From: Celerinatantimonas sp046054195
Lineage (GTDB): Bacteria > Pseudomonadota > Gammaproteobacteria > Enterobacterales > Celerinatantimonadaceae
Assembly (NCBI RefSeq): GCF_046054195.1
Contig: NZ_JBEQCS010000014.1
Coordinates: 1-64,000, forward strand
Direction: 5' to 3'
DNA length: 64,000 nucleotides
The notes below the pieces were generated by a model, which saw only the letters and a program-made list of their open reading frames with translations, ran no database searches and was not told the DNA's origin. A program made the translations under genes and the position numbers. Every line of letters begins with the position of its first letter. The stretch's first letter is position 1. Positions 24,628-33,336 of this stretch are shown one piece after another.

Positions 24628-25674
24628 CTATTTCTCTTTACCAAATACATTGTTTTCTTGCTCAAGCACGCGCACAAAAGTGGTCCGTTTACTGAGCTCT
24701 TTGAGCCGACTTGCGCCAACATAAGTACAGGCAGAACGAACGCCACCTAAGATATCTTGCACGGTATGCTCGACACTGCCGCGCAAAGGCAATTCAACAA
24801 TTTTACCTTCCGCTGCTCGATAATCAGCCACTCCGCCAGAGTGTTTGGTCATCGCAGCTTGCGAGCTCATGCCATAAAAACGCATAAACTGTTTACCGCC
24901 ACGCTCGATAACCTCGCCGCCACACTCATTATGAGCGGCCAGCATTCCACCGAGCATGACAAAATCAGCGCCTCCACCAAAGGCTTTGGCAACATCACCA
25001 GGACAAGTGCAACCGCCGTCGGCAATAATATGACCACTTAAGCCGTGAGCGGCATCAGCACACTCAATAATCGCAGAGAGCTGCGGATAACCAACCCCTG
25101 TTTTAACCCGAGTCGTACAAACACTTCCAGGGCCAATCCCTACTTTGATGATATCTGCGCCGCTAATAATTAACTCTTCAGCCATTTCACCCGTGACGAC
25201 ATTACCCGCGACGATAGTTTTGTCAGGAAATTCATCACGAATTTTCGATACAAATTCCACAAAGTGTTCTGAATAACCATTCGCGACATCAATGCAGATA
25301 AACTGGAGTTTATCGCTCAATGCCATAATTTTGCGGGTGTTGGCAAAATCATTCTCACTCGTGCCCGTGCTCACCATCAAATAATGCTGGTAGTCCGCTG
25401 GAATTTCACCTAAAAATGCCTGCCATTGTGCAACACTGTAGTGTTTATGAACCGCTGTCATCATCTGATGAGCGGCTAATGCTTTCGCTAAGCCGAAAGT
25501 TCCAACAGTGTCCATATTAGCGGCGATGATAGGTACGCCAGACCATTGACACTGAGAATGTTTAAACGTATACTGGCGAGTAACTTCAACCTGAGACCTG
25601 CTCTTTAGTGTTGAGCGCTTTGGCCGAATCAAAACGTCCTTGAAGCCCAATTTCAAGTCTGATTCTATGCGCAT
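24628..25674 (-). CDS. guaC: GMP reductase
   Basis: 348 residues, the length of E. coli GuaC (347). It converts GMP to IMP and ammonia with NADPH in purine salvage. Motifs: DVLIRPKRSTLKSR, AANMDTVGTF, the catalytic Cys in GIGPGSVCTTRVKTG, DGGCTCPGDVAKAFGGGADFVMLGG, and FYGMSSQAAM. Distinguished from IMP dehydrogenase by the absence of CBS domains and by the GuaC-type TTRVKTG sequence. Monocistronic. Confidence 0.96.
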   Translation of the reverse strand: MRIESDLKLGFKDVLIRPKRSTLKSRSQVEVTRQYTFKHSQCQWSGVPIIAANMDTVGTFGLAKALAAHQMMTAVHKHYSVAQWQAFLGEIPADYQHYLMVSTGTSENDFANTRKIMALSDKLQFICIDVANGYSEHFVEFVSKIRDEFPDKTIVAGNVVTGEMAEELIISGADIIKVGIGPGSVCTTRVKTGVGYPQLSAIIECADAAHGLSGHIIADGGCTCPGDVAKAFGGGADFVMLGGMLAAHNECGGEVIERGGKQFMRFYGMSSQAAMTKHSGGVADYRAAEGKIVELPLRGSVEHTVQDILGGVRSACTYVGASRLKELSKRTTFVRVLEQENNVFGKEK

Positions 25675-25819
25675 AGCTTTCCTCTTTATAGTTTCTTACA
25701 CACAAACCTGAGGAGCATATCGTATTATTGGCCTTTTGAACAGTCCCTAACGGCTGTTTTTTGTATGCCTATTTTTACCTCAGTCCAATTCATTTTATAC
25801 TTTAAAATCAACGCACTAT

Positions 25820-26137
25820 TTAAAATGAACAGTTTTCATCCAGCCATGCAAGATATTCTGGTAATCCACCGGTAATTGGCACCTGCACAATTTGCGGAAC
25901 CTCATAAGAATGCAGTGCTAAGATTTTTTGCTGCAGTTGGGGATAACAATCGTTACGCGTTTTTATCCGCAGCATCAATTCAGGCTCATGTTCCACTTGG
26001 CCTTTCCAGGTGTAATAACTTTCAATCGGCTGAATTTGTACACACGCCGCTAACTTGGCTTGTAACACACTTTGTGTAATCAACTCTGCATTAGCTTTAC
26101 TGTCTACTGTCGTTAGAACCATGCAATATTGGCTCAT
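25820..26137 (-). CDS. cutA: Divalent-cation tolerance protein CutA
   Basis: 105 residues, standard CutA length; a trimeric ferredoxin-like protein linked to copper tolerance. Landmarks: AACVQIQPIESYYTWKGQVEHEPE, LRIKTR, HSYEVPQIVQVPITGGLPEYLAWL. No membrane segment and no dsbD gene next to it. Confidence 0.95.
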   Translation of the reverse strand: MSQYCMVLTTVDSKANAELITQSVLQAKLAACVQIQPIESYYTWKGQVEHEPELMLRIKTRNDCYPQLQQKILALHSYEVPQIVQVPITGGLPEYLAWLDENCSF

Positions 26138-26211
26138 TTAACATTCCTTAATTATTAAGCTTGAACCTTTCTAGTCTGACATAAAACTTGCCTAATAATC
26201 CATGTAATAAA

Positions 26212-26241
26212 AAAGCCGCAGCTTAAATGAACTGCGGCTTT
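26212..26241 (-). terminator. Terminator of the aminotransferase gene
   Basis: Inverted repeat AAAGCCGCAG / CTGCGGCTTT with a 10-base loop, followed on the minus strand by a T run (TTTTTT ATTA). It starts 20 bases past the aminotransferase stop. Confidence 0.88.
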
Positions 26242-26260
26242 AACATATGCTTGTTACAAC

Positions 26261-27568
26261 TTAAATTGTATGTTTACCCAGAACATCATCAATGATGTTA
26301 AGGCCTTGCATTGCTTGTTCTTTACTAATCACACATGGTGGAACGATATGAATGCGATTACCTGCAACAAATGGCAATAAACCACTGCTGACTAAGTCAG
26401 TTTTAATCGCGCCCATCTTATCCAATGCTAATGGCGTTTTCGTATCAGGATTACTCACCAACTCTAAGGCCCAGAAAACGCCGCTACCACGAACATCCCC
26501 GATTACCGGATATTTCTCAGCAAGTGTTGCAAGCCCTGAAGCTAAAACATCACTGCCAATAGTTGCGGCATTTTCGACGACTTTTTCATCATCCATCGCA
26601 TCAATTGTGGCAACAATGGCGGCCATTGCTAATGGATGGCCGCTGTAGGTCAGCCCGCCTGGGAAGAAGTGGTCATTATAAAATTCAGCGATAGCCTCTG
26701 TTATCATCACCCCACCCGCTGGAACATAACCAGAGTTCACACCTTTAGCGAACGTTACTAAATCTGGCACAACATCGAACTGTTCAAATGCAAACCAGCT
26801 TCCGGTCCGGCCAAAACCTGCCATCACTTCATCTAAAATCATGACAATATTAAATTCATCACACAGTTTGCGAACGCCTTTTAAATAATCTTTAGGCGGC
26901 GTCAAAATACCCGCAGTTCCTGGGATTGATTCAAGCAATACAGCTGCAATTGCATCAGGACCTTCGAGCTCAATCACTCGGCGCAGATGAGCAAGTGCAC
27001 GTTCGCATTCTTGTGTTTCATCTTCTGCGCTAAATTCGCTGCGATACAAATATGGCTGAAAAAAGTGAACATGGCCATGCGCGTATTCATTTGGAATACG
27101 CCGAGGATCGCCAGTTGCCACAATCGCGCTGCCAGTATTGCCATGGTATGAGCGATATCCAGAAAGAATTTTTGATTTACCAGTGAAAATACGCGCCATA
27201 CGAATCGCGTTTTCATTCGCATCAGCACCGGCATTGGTAAAGAACACTTTTTTAAAGGCATCAGGGGCATGCGCAATAATACGTTTAGCCGCTTCACCAC
27301 GAGCCAAGTTTGCTGTAGCAGGGGCAATCATTGATAGCTCCTGCGCCTGTTTTTGCACAGCTTCAATCACTTTTGGATGGCCATAGCCAATATTGACATT
27401 GACCAGCTGGCTGGAAAAATCCAAGTACTCTTTGCCCTGATAGTCCCAAAGTTTACACCCTTGCGCTCCAGCAATTACCAGTGGATGCATCTGAGATTGA
27501 ACAGCCCATGAGTGAAAAACATACTCACGGTCTAGTTGATAAACATAGTCGTTGGTTACTTCCATCAT
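26261..27568 (-). CDS. Class III (omega) aminotransferase, possibly taurine:pyruvate type
   Basis: 435-residue PLP enzyme. N-terminal VFHSWAVQSQMHPLVIAGAQG, FSSQLVNVNIGYGHP, NAGADANENAIRMAR, LDEVMAGFGRTG and the PLP Lys in TFAKGVNSGYVPAGG. The N-terminal HSW-x-x-Q and LVNVNIG strings are like those of taurine:pyruvate and related amine transaminases rather than ArgD or GabT, but the substrate is inferred. The divergent SDR and the following iron alcohol dehydrogenase are both families that contain sulfoacetaldehyde reductases, which fits an amine to aldehyde to alcohol route. Confidence 0.8.
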   Translation of the reverse strand: MMEVTNDYVYQLDREYVFHSWAVQSQMHPLVIAGAQGCKLWDYQGKEYLDFSSQLVNVNIGYGHPKVIEAVQKQAQELSMIAPATANLARGEAAKRIIAHAPDAFKKVFFTNAGADANENAIRMARIFTGKSKILSGYRSYHGNTGSAIVATGDPRRIPNEYAHGHVHFFQPYLYRSEFSAEDETQECERALAHLRRVIELEGPDAIAAVLLESIPGTAGILTPPKDYLKGVRKLCDEFNIVMILDEVMAGFGRTGSWFAFEQFDVVPDLVTFAKGVNSGYVPAGGVMITEAIAEFYNDHFFPGGLTYSGHPLAMAAIVATIDAMDDEKVVENAATIGSDVLASGLATLAEKYPVIGDVRGSGVFWALELVSNPDTKTPLALDKMGAIKTDLVSSGLLPFVAGNRIHIVPPCVISKEQAMQGLNIIDDVLGKHTI

Positions 27569-27653
27569 ATCTCCCGGTCAATGGGTCAAGCGTTTAAAAA
27601 CAGCTTAAAAACAAATCCTCGCCCACCATAGAGCCAATTGTTCGATAGTCTTT

Positions 27654-27696
27654 AGCCAGATGAGCACTCTGGCCCCATTTCTTAATTCATCTGGCT
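27654..27696. promoter_or_regulatory. Palindromic operator between aminotransferase and SDR
   Basis: Perfect 10-bp inverted repeat AGCCAGATGA (27654-27663) and TCATCTGGCT (27687-27696) separated by 23 bases, with a further CTCTGGCC in between, in the 204-base divergent gap. Likely binding site for a regulator encoded elsewhere; none is adjacent. Confidence 0.5.
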
Positions 27697-27772
27697 CTTT
27701 AAACGAGCCAACAGACTACCTAAAGTCAAATAACAAAGACAGACAGTAACCTTTATTAATAAAGAGGATAAA

Positions 27773-28531
27773 ATGACTCAGGTTGTATTAATTACTGGTG
27801 CTACATCAGGATTTGGAATGGCAGCCGCCAAACGTTTTGCAAAAGCTGGCTGGTCGATTGTAATCAGTGGTCGGCGCAAAGAACGCTTAGAACAGCTCGC
27901 TGACGAAATCTCAGCTGAAGCAAACGTATTGATCATGCCGTTAGATGTACGAGACAGCGATGCGGTAAAAGAGGCCATAAAATCACTGCCTAAAGAGTTT
28001 CTGCCTTTAAATGCGGTGATTAATAATGCTGGGCTGGCACTCAGTCCCAAACCAGCTCAAGAAGTGGATTTAGAAGATTGGCACACTATGATCGATACCA
28101 ATGTCAAAGGGTTGGTGAACGTTGCCCACGCCACGTTGCCATCGCTCATTGAAGCTGGAGAAGGCGCCACCATGATCAATGTTGGCTCTATCGCTGGCCA
28201 ATGGCCCTACCCCGGCAGCCACGTCTATGGTGCTAGTAAAGCGTTTGTAAAACAGTTCAGTTATAACTTACGCTGCGATCTGCTCGGTACGGGTGTACGA
28301 GTGACTGATTTAGCGCCGGGGATTGCTGAAACTGAGTTTACGCTAGTGCGAACCAAAGGCGACCAGGCAGCATCGGATAAACTCTATCAAGGTACAACGC
28401 CTTTGAGTGCCGAAGATATCGCCGAACAGATGTTCTATATCACCACTTTGCCATCTCACATCTGTATTAACCGTGTGGAAGTGATGCCGACCCGCCAAGC
28501 TTGGTCTGCATTTGCAATTGATCGCGATTAA
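27773..28531 (+). CDS. SDR, YdfG/IsfD-like (3-hydroxy acid or sulfoacetaldehyde reductase)
   Basis: 252-residue classical SDR of the YdfG type: TGATSGFG cofactor motif, NNAGLALS, VGSIAGQWPYPGSHVYGASKAFVKQFS (catalytic Ser/Tyr/Lys), DLAPGIAETEF, and the family C-terminus INRVEVMPTRQAW. YdfG acts on serine and malonic semialdehyde; the closely related IsfD reduces sulfoacetaldehyde to isethionate with NADPH. The divergent aminotransferase makes the second role plausible but not certain. Confidence 0.85.
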   Translation: MTQVVLITGATSGFGMAAAKRFAKAGWSIVISGRRKERLEQLADEISAEANVLIMPLDVRDSDAVKEAIKSLPKEFLPLNAVINNAGLALSPKPAQEVDLEDWHTMIDTNVKGLVNVAHATLPSLIEAGEGATMINVGSIAGQWPYPGSHVYGASKAFVKQFSYNLRCDLLGTGVRVTDLAPGIAETEFTLVRTKGDQAASDKLYQGTTPLSAEDIAEQMFYITTLPSHICINRVEVMPTRQAWSAFAIDRD

Positions 28532-28542
28532 GTACCATTTAC

Positions 28543-28563
28543 AAAGCCGCTCATTGCGGCTTT
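28543..28563 (+). terminator. Terminator after the SDR gene
   Basis: AAAGCCGC-TCATT-GCGGCTTT followed by TT, 12 bases after the stop. Compact, strong Rho-independent terminator. Confidence 0.92.
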
Positions 28564-28731
28564 TTATTCTGCTAAATAATCTCCTGCCAGCTTAGCCTCG
28601 TCTATCACAGCTCTTTGCACTAATCCTACAAAAATCGATGTGCACTTCTATGCAATTACACAATAGTAAATGAAATATTTTTTTTAAGTATTATAATATG
28701 AAAATATTTTTCCGTTTATAGGAGTATTAAA

Positions 28732-29901
28732 ATGAGCTCACAGATTGTACTTCCTCGCATAATGGAAGTCGGCAAAGGCGCTTCATTGAAAGTACCGCAA
28801 ATCTTACAAGCATTGAATGTACACTCTCCCTTGATTGTCACCGATAAAATGATGGTGAAATTGGGCTATGTTCAAACCTTGGAAGACTCCCTTAAAGAGG
28901 CAGGGATCCACGCACAAACTTTTTCTGACACGATTCCAGAACCAACTGCAAGTTCAATTCAAGCCGGTGTGCAAATGGTTCGTGCAGGAGAATTTGACTC
29001 TGTTATTGCACTTGGGGGCGGAAGCCCCATAGACAGCGCAAAAGCAATTTCAGTCGTTGGGAAATTTGGAGGAAACATTCGAGATTATAAATTTCCCAAA
29101 GATGTGAATGAAGCAGGCTTACCCATTATAGCCATACCTACCACTGCCGGAACGGGTTCAGAAAATACGCGTGTTTCGGTCATCACGGATGATGTAAAAG
29201 GTGAAAAAATGATGTGTCAAGGACTTGGACTCATGCCGAGCGCGGCAATTATTGATTATGCACTAACCACTTCACTGCCACCTCGCGTCACTGCTGATTG
29301 CGGGCTTGATGCGCTCACCCATGCAATCGAATCGTATGTGAGTCGCAAGAAAAATACCTTTTCATCGCTGCAAGCGCTCAATGCCATGGAGCTGATTGGC
29401 AAAAACCTGAAAACAGCTTACCATGAGCCAGATAACGAAGCAGCGCGTGAAGCAATGATGTTAGGAGCATCGCTTGCTGGAATTGCTTTTTCAAATGCAT
29501 CAGTTGGGTTAGTACATGGAATGAGCCGACCTATCGGAGCCTTTTTCCATGTTCCGCACGGTTTGTCCAATGCAATGTTACTTCCGGCAATTACTCAGTA
29601 TTCAATTGTGGGTAATGAAAATCGCTATGCTCAATGTGCGATTGCGCTTGGATTTTGTGATGCAAATGACGATGTAAGCCATGCGTGTCAAAAACTTATT
29701 GATAATCTACGCTCACTGACTGCAGAGCTTAAAGTTCCCACTCCCAAAGACTATGGCATTAATGAAAAAGAATATATGGCGCTGCTTGCGATTATGGCAC
29801 AACAGGCGCAAGACTCGGGATCGCCGGCCAATAACCCACGAGTTCCAAGCATTGATGAAATGGTAGAGCTATATAAACAGGTCTGGGATGACCAGCATTA
29901 A
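28732..29901 (+). CDS. Iron-containing alcohol dehydrogenase
   Basis: 389-residue group III metal-dependent alcohol dehydrogenase. NAD-binding GGGSPIDSAKA near 96-106, PTTAGTGSEN, then the metal site: Asp in AAIIDYAL, His in DALTHAIESYV, and His residues in GLVHGMSRPIGAFFHVPHG. A TATAAT at 28692-28697 and TAGGAG before the start suggest its own promoter downstream of the SDR terminator. SarD of taurine-fermenting Bilophila is in this family, so with the neighbours it may be a second sulfoacetaldehyde reductase; butanol/lactaldehyde-type activity is the alternative. Confidence 0.87.
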   Translation: MSSQIVLPRIMEVGKGASLKVPQILQALNVHSPLIVTDKMMVKLGYVQTLEDSLKEAGIHAQTFSDTIPEPTASSIQAGVQMVRAGEFDSVIALGGGSPIDSAKAISVVGKFGGNIRDYKFPKDVNEAGLPIIAIPTTAGTGSENTRVSVITDDVKGEKMMCQGLGLMPSAAIIDYALTTSLPPRVTADCGLDALTHAIESYVSRKKNTFSSLQALNAMELIGKNLKTAYHEPDNEAAREAMMLGASLAGIAFSNASVGLVHGMSRPIGAFFHVPHGLSNAMLLPAITQYSIVGNENRYAQCAIALGFCDANDDVSHACQKLIDNLRSLTAELKVPTPKDYGINEKEYMALLAIMAQQAQDSGSPANNPRVPSIDEMVELYKQVWDDQH

Positions 29902-29914
29902 TCGCGTAAATCAT

Positions 29915-30575
29915 AAGTCCCGGCATCTGCTTCGCTCTTGCCGGGCCACAGCAATATTTAACTTCTATTGCTAACCTCGTAGCCCGAATACAACGCAGCG
30001 AAATCCGGGATCTCGGCTTTAATCCAAGCTCATCCATTGTCCCGGCATCCGCTTCGCTCTTGCCGGGCTACGGTGATATTTAGCTTATATTTCTAACCTG
30101 TAGAGCGGATGTAGCGCAGCGAAATCCGGGATCTTCGACTTAAAACCAAGCTCATCGATTGCCCCGGCATCCGCTTCGCTCCTGCCGGGCTACATTGATA
30201 TTTAACGTCTAGTTCTAACCTCGTAGCCCGGATGCAGCGCAGCGAAATCCGGGATTTTCTACAGCAATATTTAACTTCTATCTCTAACTTCGTAGCCCGG
30301 ATGCAGCGCAGCGGAATCCGGGGATTTTCTACAGCAATATTTAACTTCTATCTCTAACCTCGTAGCCCAGATGCAGCGCAGCGAAATCCGGGGATCTCGA
30401 CTTAAATCCAAACTCATCCACTGCGCCGGCATCCGCTTCGCTCTTGCCGAGCTACATTGATATTTAGCTTCTATCTCTAACCTCGTAGCCCGGATGTAGC
30501 GAAGCGAAATTCGGGATATTTAACTTCTATTTCTAACTTGTAGAGCGGATGGAGCGTAGCGAAATCCGGGAATCT
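29915..30575. repeat. Array of about 11 REP-type palindromic units
   Basis: Two alternating unit types. Forward units read like GTAGCCCGGATGCAGCGCAG then CGAAATCCGGG (near 29980, 30099, 30220, 30289, 30359, 30483, 30538). Reverse units read CCCGGCATCCGCTTCGCTCT then TGCCGGGCTAC (near 29917, 30040, 30162, 30423). Linkers share ATATTTAACTTCTATTTCTAACCT. Units differ by a few substitutions and some have lost stem pairing (GTAGAGCGGAT). This is a BIME-like cluster following the alcohol dehydrogenase; no REP-associated transposase is in the window. Confidence 0.9.
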
Positions 30576-30607
30576 TAATTCAAACAAAGCACCAAACCAG
30601 ATACGAA

Positions 30608-30631
30608 AAAGCCATCCCGATGGATGGCTTT
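30608..30631 (-). terminator. Terminator downstream of the sugar transporter
   Basis: AAAGCCATCC-CGAT-GGATGGCTTT, a 10-bp stem with a 4-base loop, followed on the minus strand by TTC after a T run. It lies about 130 bases past the transporter stop. Confidence 0.8.
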
Positions 30632-30763
30632 ACCTGTCACTTTACAAACGGCTAATCGGCAGAGCAACTCATATTTCAATCACTTATTTAGCGAATTTTA
30701 GTTAAAACATTACACTAACGAGTCCAGACATGGTGAAGTGTTTCTAACATTTTGCCTTTAAAA

Positions 30764-32212
30764 TTACTTAGCATGATGAATAGTGCCGCCATCGTGTTTA
30801 TGCGATAAATGATCGATGTGATCCGAAAGCAACTGTTCGATATTTTCTAGATTTACGCCTTTAGTTTCAGGTACATAGCGGGTTAAGAAGAATAAGCAGA
30901 AGAGATTCAATGCCGCAAAAATCCACATAGAGAAGGCACCATTAAAATGCTCCTGCAACACTGGAATATCGTTAATCATCGGGAAGAACTGAGCAACTAA
31001 AAAGTTCACAATCCACATTAACATGACCGCCAGTCCCATTGAGAAGCCTTTGATACGAGCCGGGAATATTTCTGAAATGAGTACCCAGCATCCAGCGCCC
31101 CAACTAATCGCAAACATCACCATAAATAGCAGCGCACCAAAAATTGCGATATAGCCTGTTGAATGAGTGTACATGCTATAAGAGATAATCAACAATGAGA
31201 CAACCGAACCGAGCGTACCAAATTGCATCACCGGACGACGACCAAAGCGGTCAAACAAGTTCATCCCAGCAAAAGCACCGATAGCATTGAGCAAGCCAAT
31301 AAAGATAGTTTGGAACAAAATGACCTCTTTAGAGGCATTGCCTGTTTGCAAAATCACTGGTGCGTAATACATCACAATAGATGCGCCAGTGAGCTGCTGC
31401 AGTGCTGCAATAGAACAGCCGACAATCAGTCCATAGCGTAAAACAGGTGTTTTTAAAATAAAGGCCAAGCTACTAATCGTTTGATTACCTTCTGCTTTTT
31501 CTTTATTTATACGGGCTGTGAATAATTCTCTTGCTTCTGTCTGATTAATATTTGGATAGATTTTTGTAAGTACTTTAAGCGCCAATTCAGTACGCCCTTT
31601 TTTCAAGCAGAATTCAGGAGTTTCAGGCAAAATCAGAGTTCCGAACAGCATCAGTACAACGGGGACAAATTGCACGCCCATCATCCAACGCCAGCCAATA
31701 TCAGTCAGCCAACTATCAGCCATACCGCGGGCAATTAAAAAGTTAATCAAAAAGATGGCCGTTTGTGCCCCAACCAAAGACAGGTTCCAAATGCCTGATG
31801 ATTTACCACGAATATCCGATGGCGCAATTTCCCCCATATACATCGGGGCAACCGTACTGGTAAACCCAATTGCAAGGCCTGCGATAATTCGCGCAATCGA
31901 AAAGAGCGTAAATGTCGTCGCAAAGGTTGAACCAATAGTGGATAAAATAAACCCAACCGTTGCAATCAACAGCGTATTTTTACGGCCTATTTTATCGGCG
32001 AGTTTCCCAGCGATCAGCGCGCCAAAAATACAACCTAAAAAGATACTCGAAACGAGCCACCCGGTTTCAGTGGAGTTAAGCGTGAAGTAAGCCTTGATAA
32101 AGTCCAATGCTCCGGCAATAACCCCGGTTGAAAAACCAAACATTACACCGCCAAGTGCCGCGACTCCACAAAGCCAATAGACGTAAATGGAGTTGTATCG
32201 TGTGCGATCCAT
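30764..32212 (-). CDS. MFS sugar porter, probably inositol/pentose:H+ symporter
   Basis: 482-residue, 12-TM major facilitator of the sugar-porter family (XylE/GalP/IolT type). Signatures: GGVMFGFSTGVIAGAL in TM1, GKLADKIGRKN, the PETPEF cytoplasmic motif after TM6, the QQLTGASIVMYY substrate segment in TM7, FDRFGRRP, and VPETKG after TM12. Being next to a second porter and inositol-type isomerases, it probably brings in myo-inositol or a related polyol. It ends in a His-rich cytoplasmic tail. Confidence 0.88.
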   Translation of the reverse strand: MDRTRYNSIYVYWLCGVAALGGVMFGFSTGVIAGALDFIKAYFTLNSTETGWLVSSIFLGCIFGALIAGKLADKIGRKNTLLIATVGFILSTIGSTFATTFTLFSIARIIAGLAIGFTSTVAPMYMGEIAPSDIRGKSSGIWNLSLVGAQTAIFLINFLIARGMADSWLTDIGWRWMMGVQFVPVVLMLFGTLILPETPEFCLKKGRTELALKVLTKIYPNINQTEARELFTARINKEKAEGNQTISSLAFILKTPVLRYGLIVGCSIAALQQLTGASIVMYYAPVILQTGNASKEVILFQTIFIGLLNAIGAFAGMNLFDRFGRRPVMQFGTLGSVVSLLIISYSMYTHSTGYIAIFGALLFMVMFAISWGAGCWVLISEIFPARIKGFSMGLAVMLMWIVNFLVAQFFPMINDIPVLQEHFNGAFSMWIFAALNLFCLFFLTRYVPETKGVNLENIEQLLSDHIDHLSHKHDGGTIHHAK

Positions 32213-32819
32213 AAATTACTCCTCAATAGTGCGATACAGATTTGTTGATAAAAGCTGGTGCATATGCCACAGGCTATAGAAATGACATTGAGACAGACGT
32301 CTGATAAAAGCTCAGTAACGGTATCGGGCGATTTACCAATTGCTCTTATCACTGAATAAATGCACAAGGCCACTCTCAAGTTGTGTAAATAACACCCGTA
32401 TTTCATATCGGATTATGAAATATATATTTTATATTAATAAATAGAGAATATTTGTTTTGCTATGAATGTCACATTATGGTGGCTTAAAAGTAAATTTAGG
32501 TAAGTTTTGAGAGATGTATCAACTCTGTTAAAAATGTAATTAAAAAACAACATGTTTAATCCTTTCGAATGAGAAAGTTATTCCTTCAACTCAACAACAC
32601 AACAGCATGATTTAATTTAACTTATTTAAAAATAAGAGCTTTATCACACTTCTAAATGATTATTAACAAAATAGATAATAAAAGAATATTCAAGTTAATT
32701 TTAAGGACTGGAAATTTATCCATACAAATAAAATTGTGACTTGGCTCGGTTATTTCAATGAAACACCTAGATCAAACAAATAATCGATATTATGTTTTTA
32801 TGAAATTTAATTTCCAAAA
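32213..32819. other. AT-rich divergent control region with candidate IolR sites
   Basis: About 600 bases between the two transporter transcripts with no supported gene. It holds GAAAT-ATAT-ATTTT at 32417-32430 and the perfect palindrome GAAAT-TTA-ATTTC at 32802-32814, the latter six bases before the first plus-strand start codon. Very AT-rich sequence makes individual hexamers unreliable, so promoters are not assigned. Confidence 0.45.
32802..32814. promoter_or_regulatory. Candidate IolR operator
   Basis: Perfect palindrome GAAAT-TTA-ATTTC immediately before the start codon at 32820. The same half-sites with 3-4 base spacing occur at 32417-32430, 53091-53103 and 53287-53300, all in control regions of inositol genes. 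The RpiR-family regulator at 55561 is the natural candidate to bind them. Confidence 0.45.
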
Positions 32820-33302
32820 ATGGTGAAGATGATGCAAATTCCATCAATTGATGAAGTTCTCCAACAAGAAGCACAGGCTCGTTTCGAACATTTCGATTTC
32901 TCCAGTGCCTGGGAAATCGGCAGTACTATTCGTGAAAAATCGGTGAGTGAAAGTTATCCAGTCTCTATCGAAGTCTATGCATTTGGTCAGACCTTATTTC
33001 TATCTGCACTGGAAGGATCAGCCAGAGAAAACGTTGAGTGGATGGCTCGCAAACGTAATACAGTACTGCTCACCTCGCACTCATCTTTATACGTTGGTCT
33101 GCAATATGAAAAACAAGGTCTAAAAATGGAGCAACTGCCTTACATCGATTCATTTAATTACACCGACAACGGAGGCAGTTTTCCTCTGTTAACGAAAAAC
33201 GGTTCAATTTTAGGAGCAGTTACTGTCAGCGGCCTACTTTCGCATGAAGACCATGCGTTGGGATTATGGGCAATCAATCAGTACCTAAGTAAACGCCAAT
33301 AG
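32820..33302 (+). CDS. UPF0303/HbpS-like (DUF336) protein
   Basis: 160 residues; starts at 32820, 32829 or 32832 are possible, and GGTGAAG gives some support to the last. The pattern YPVSIEVYAFGQTLFLSALEGSARENVEWMARKRNTV followed by GGSFPLL and GSILGAVTVSGLLSHEDH is the UPF0303 subgroup of heme-degrading/HbpS-like folds. Members of the fold sit in sugar and polyol catabolic operons with unclear roles. It is first in a transcript with the next transporter (34-base gap). Confidence 0.82.
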   Translation: MVKMMQIPSIDEVLQQEAQARFEHFDFSSAWEIGSTIREKSVSESYPVSIEVYAFGQTLFLSALEGSARENVEWMARKRNTVLLTSHSSLYVGLQYEKQGLKMEQLPYIDSFNYTDNGGSFPLLTKNGSILGAVTVSGLLSHEDHALGLWAINQYLSKRQ

Positions 33303-33336
33303 CATCTCGTGGCATGTGCAAATAAAAGGTACCTCT

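Noticed and set aside
30001..30037. Short frames inside the REP array and across the ends of neighbouring genes
   Set aside because: Composition follows the repeat or the opposite-strand gene, and no ribosome-binding sites are present.
29915..30575. CRISPR array
   Set aside because: Units are palindromic, alternate in orientation and are imperfect; the linkers are themselves repeated rather than unique spacers. No cas genes are present.
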